Of a DNA stretch of 64,000 nt, positions 63,838-64,000 are shown in pieces. The DNA comes from Methylorubrum thiocyanatum (GTDB lineage: Bacteria; Pseudomonadota; Alphaproteobacteria; Rhizobiales; Beijerinckiaceae): the NCBI GenBank assembly GCA_014138645.1, contig JACJIB010000001.1, positions 496,001-560,000 on the forward strand, read 5' to 3'. The first letter of the stretch is position 1. Every line of letters starts with the position of its first letter. The position numbers and the translations under genes are program-made. The notes under the pieces are model-generated. The model was not told where the DNA came from. It searched no databases and saw nothing but the letters and a program-made list of their open reading frames with translations.

Positions 63838-64000
63838 CCGGTTCGTCCCTTCGAAAAGCAATTCGGGGACGCCCTTGGCCTTCGATCTTGACGAAAGGTT
63901 GACCTCGTTCGCCGGCGTGACTTGGCCATAAAGAGAAAACCGGCCGTCGAAGTCGCGCGTGTTCTTGTCCAATCCTGCCTCAATCCTGCACGCGATCCTG

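Overview
The window is a GC-rich alphaproteobacterial chromosome segment with about 50 genes. Several loci together point to the Methylobacterium/Methylorubrum extorquens group. These are a formate dehydrogenase pair that looks like fdh4AB, an oxalate-assimilation cluster (oxlT, a FAH-family gene, a panE2-like oxalyl-CoA reductase, oxalyl-CoA synthetase), and two promoters that fit the EcfG general-stress consensus. Identification rests on gene content and protein motifs read by eye; no database search was run.

Layout. 0-5.8 kb: a uppS fragment and frr, a chemoreceptor, a ubiH-type monooxygenase and tesB. 5.8-9.6 kb: glnK-amtB behind a sigma-54 promoter, then an outer-membrane barrel protein. 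9.8-17.1 kb: ftsK, a ZnuD-like TonB receptor behind a Zur-like palindrome, and an HWE histidine kinase. 17.1-25.3 kb: fdh4AB, pyrD with a DUF952 gene, an S24 repressor, small conserved genes, cysE and a BoxR-like HTH/shikimate-kinase fusion. 25.5-36.3 kb: a signalling island holding a periplasmic binding protein translationally coupled to a large sensor kinase, two small proteins, an OmpR-type regulator, a REC-DUF3369-kinase, and a GAF/PAS HWE kinase followed by a single-domain receiver. 36.6-41.3 kb: a CobW remnant, a Crp/Fnr regulator, a PepSY membrane protein and a siderophore receptor.

42-51.6 kb: DUF2336 and DUF2269 genes, a cytoplasmic MsrP/sulfite-oxidase-fold protein with a flavin reductase behind an EcfG-type promoter, a TIGR02300 gene, aroA-cmk, a DUF167 gene and a GGDEF-EAL protein. 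51.9 kb: tRNA-Thr(UGU). 52.2-57.5 kb: a membrane alpha/beta hydrolase, a UGT-type glycosyltransferase, a creatininase-family amidohydrolase, a PAS-GGDEF cyclase and two CsbD-type genes, one behind an EcfG-type promoter. 57.7-62.7 kb: the oxalate cluster, closed by strong terminators. 62.8-63.8 kb: three small genes of unknown function.

The main themes are one-carbon and two-carbon metabolism (formate, oxalate), metal uptake, ammonium uptake under nitrogen control, and dense two-component and cyclic-di-GMP signalling. No CRISPR array, rRNA or intact transposase was seen.
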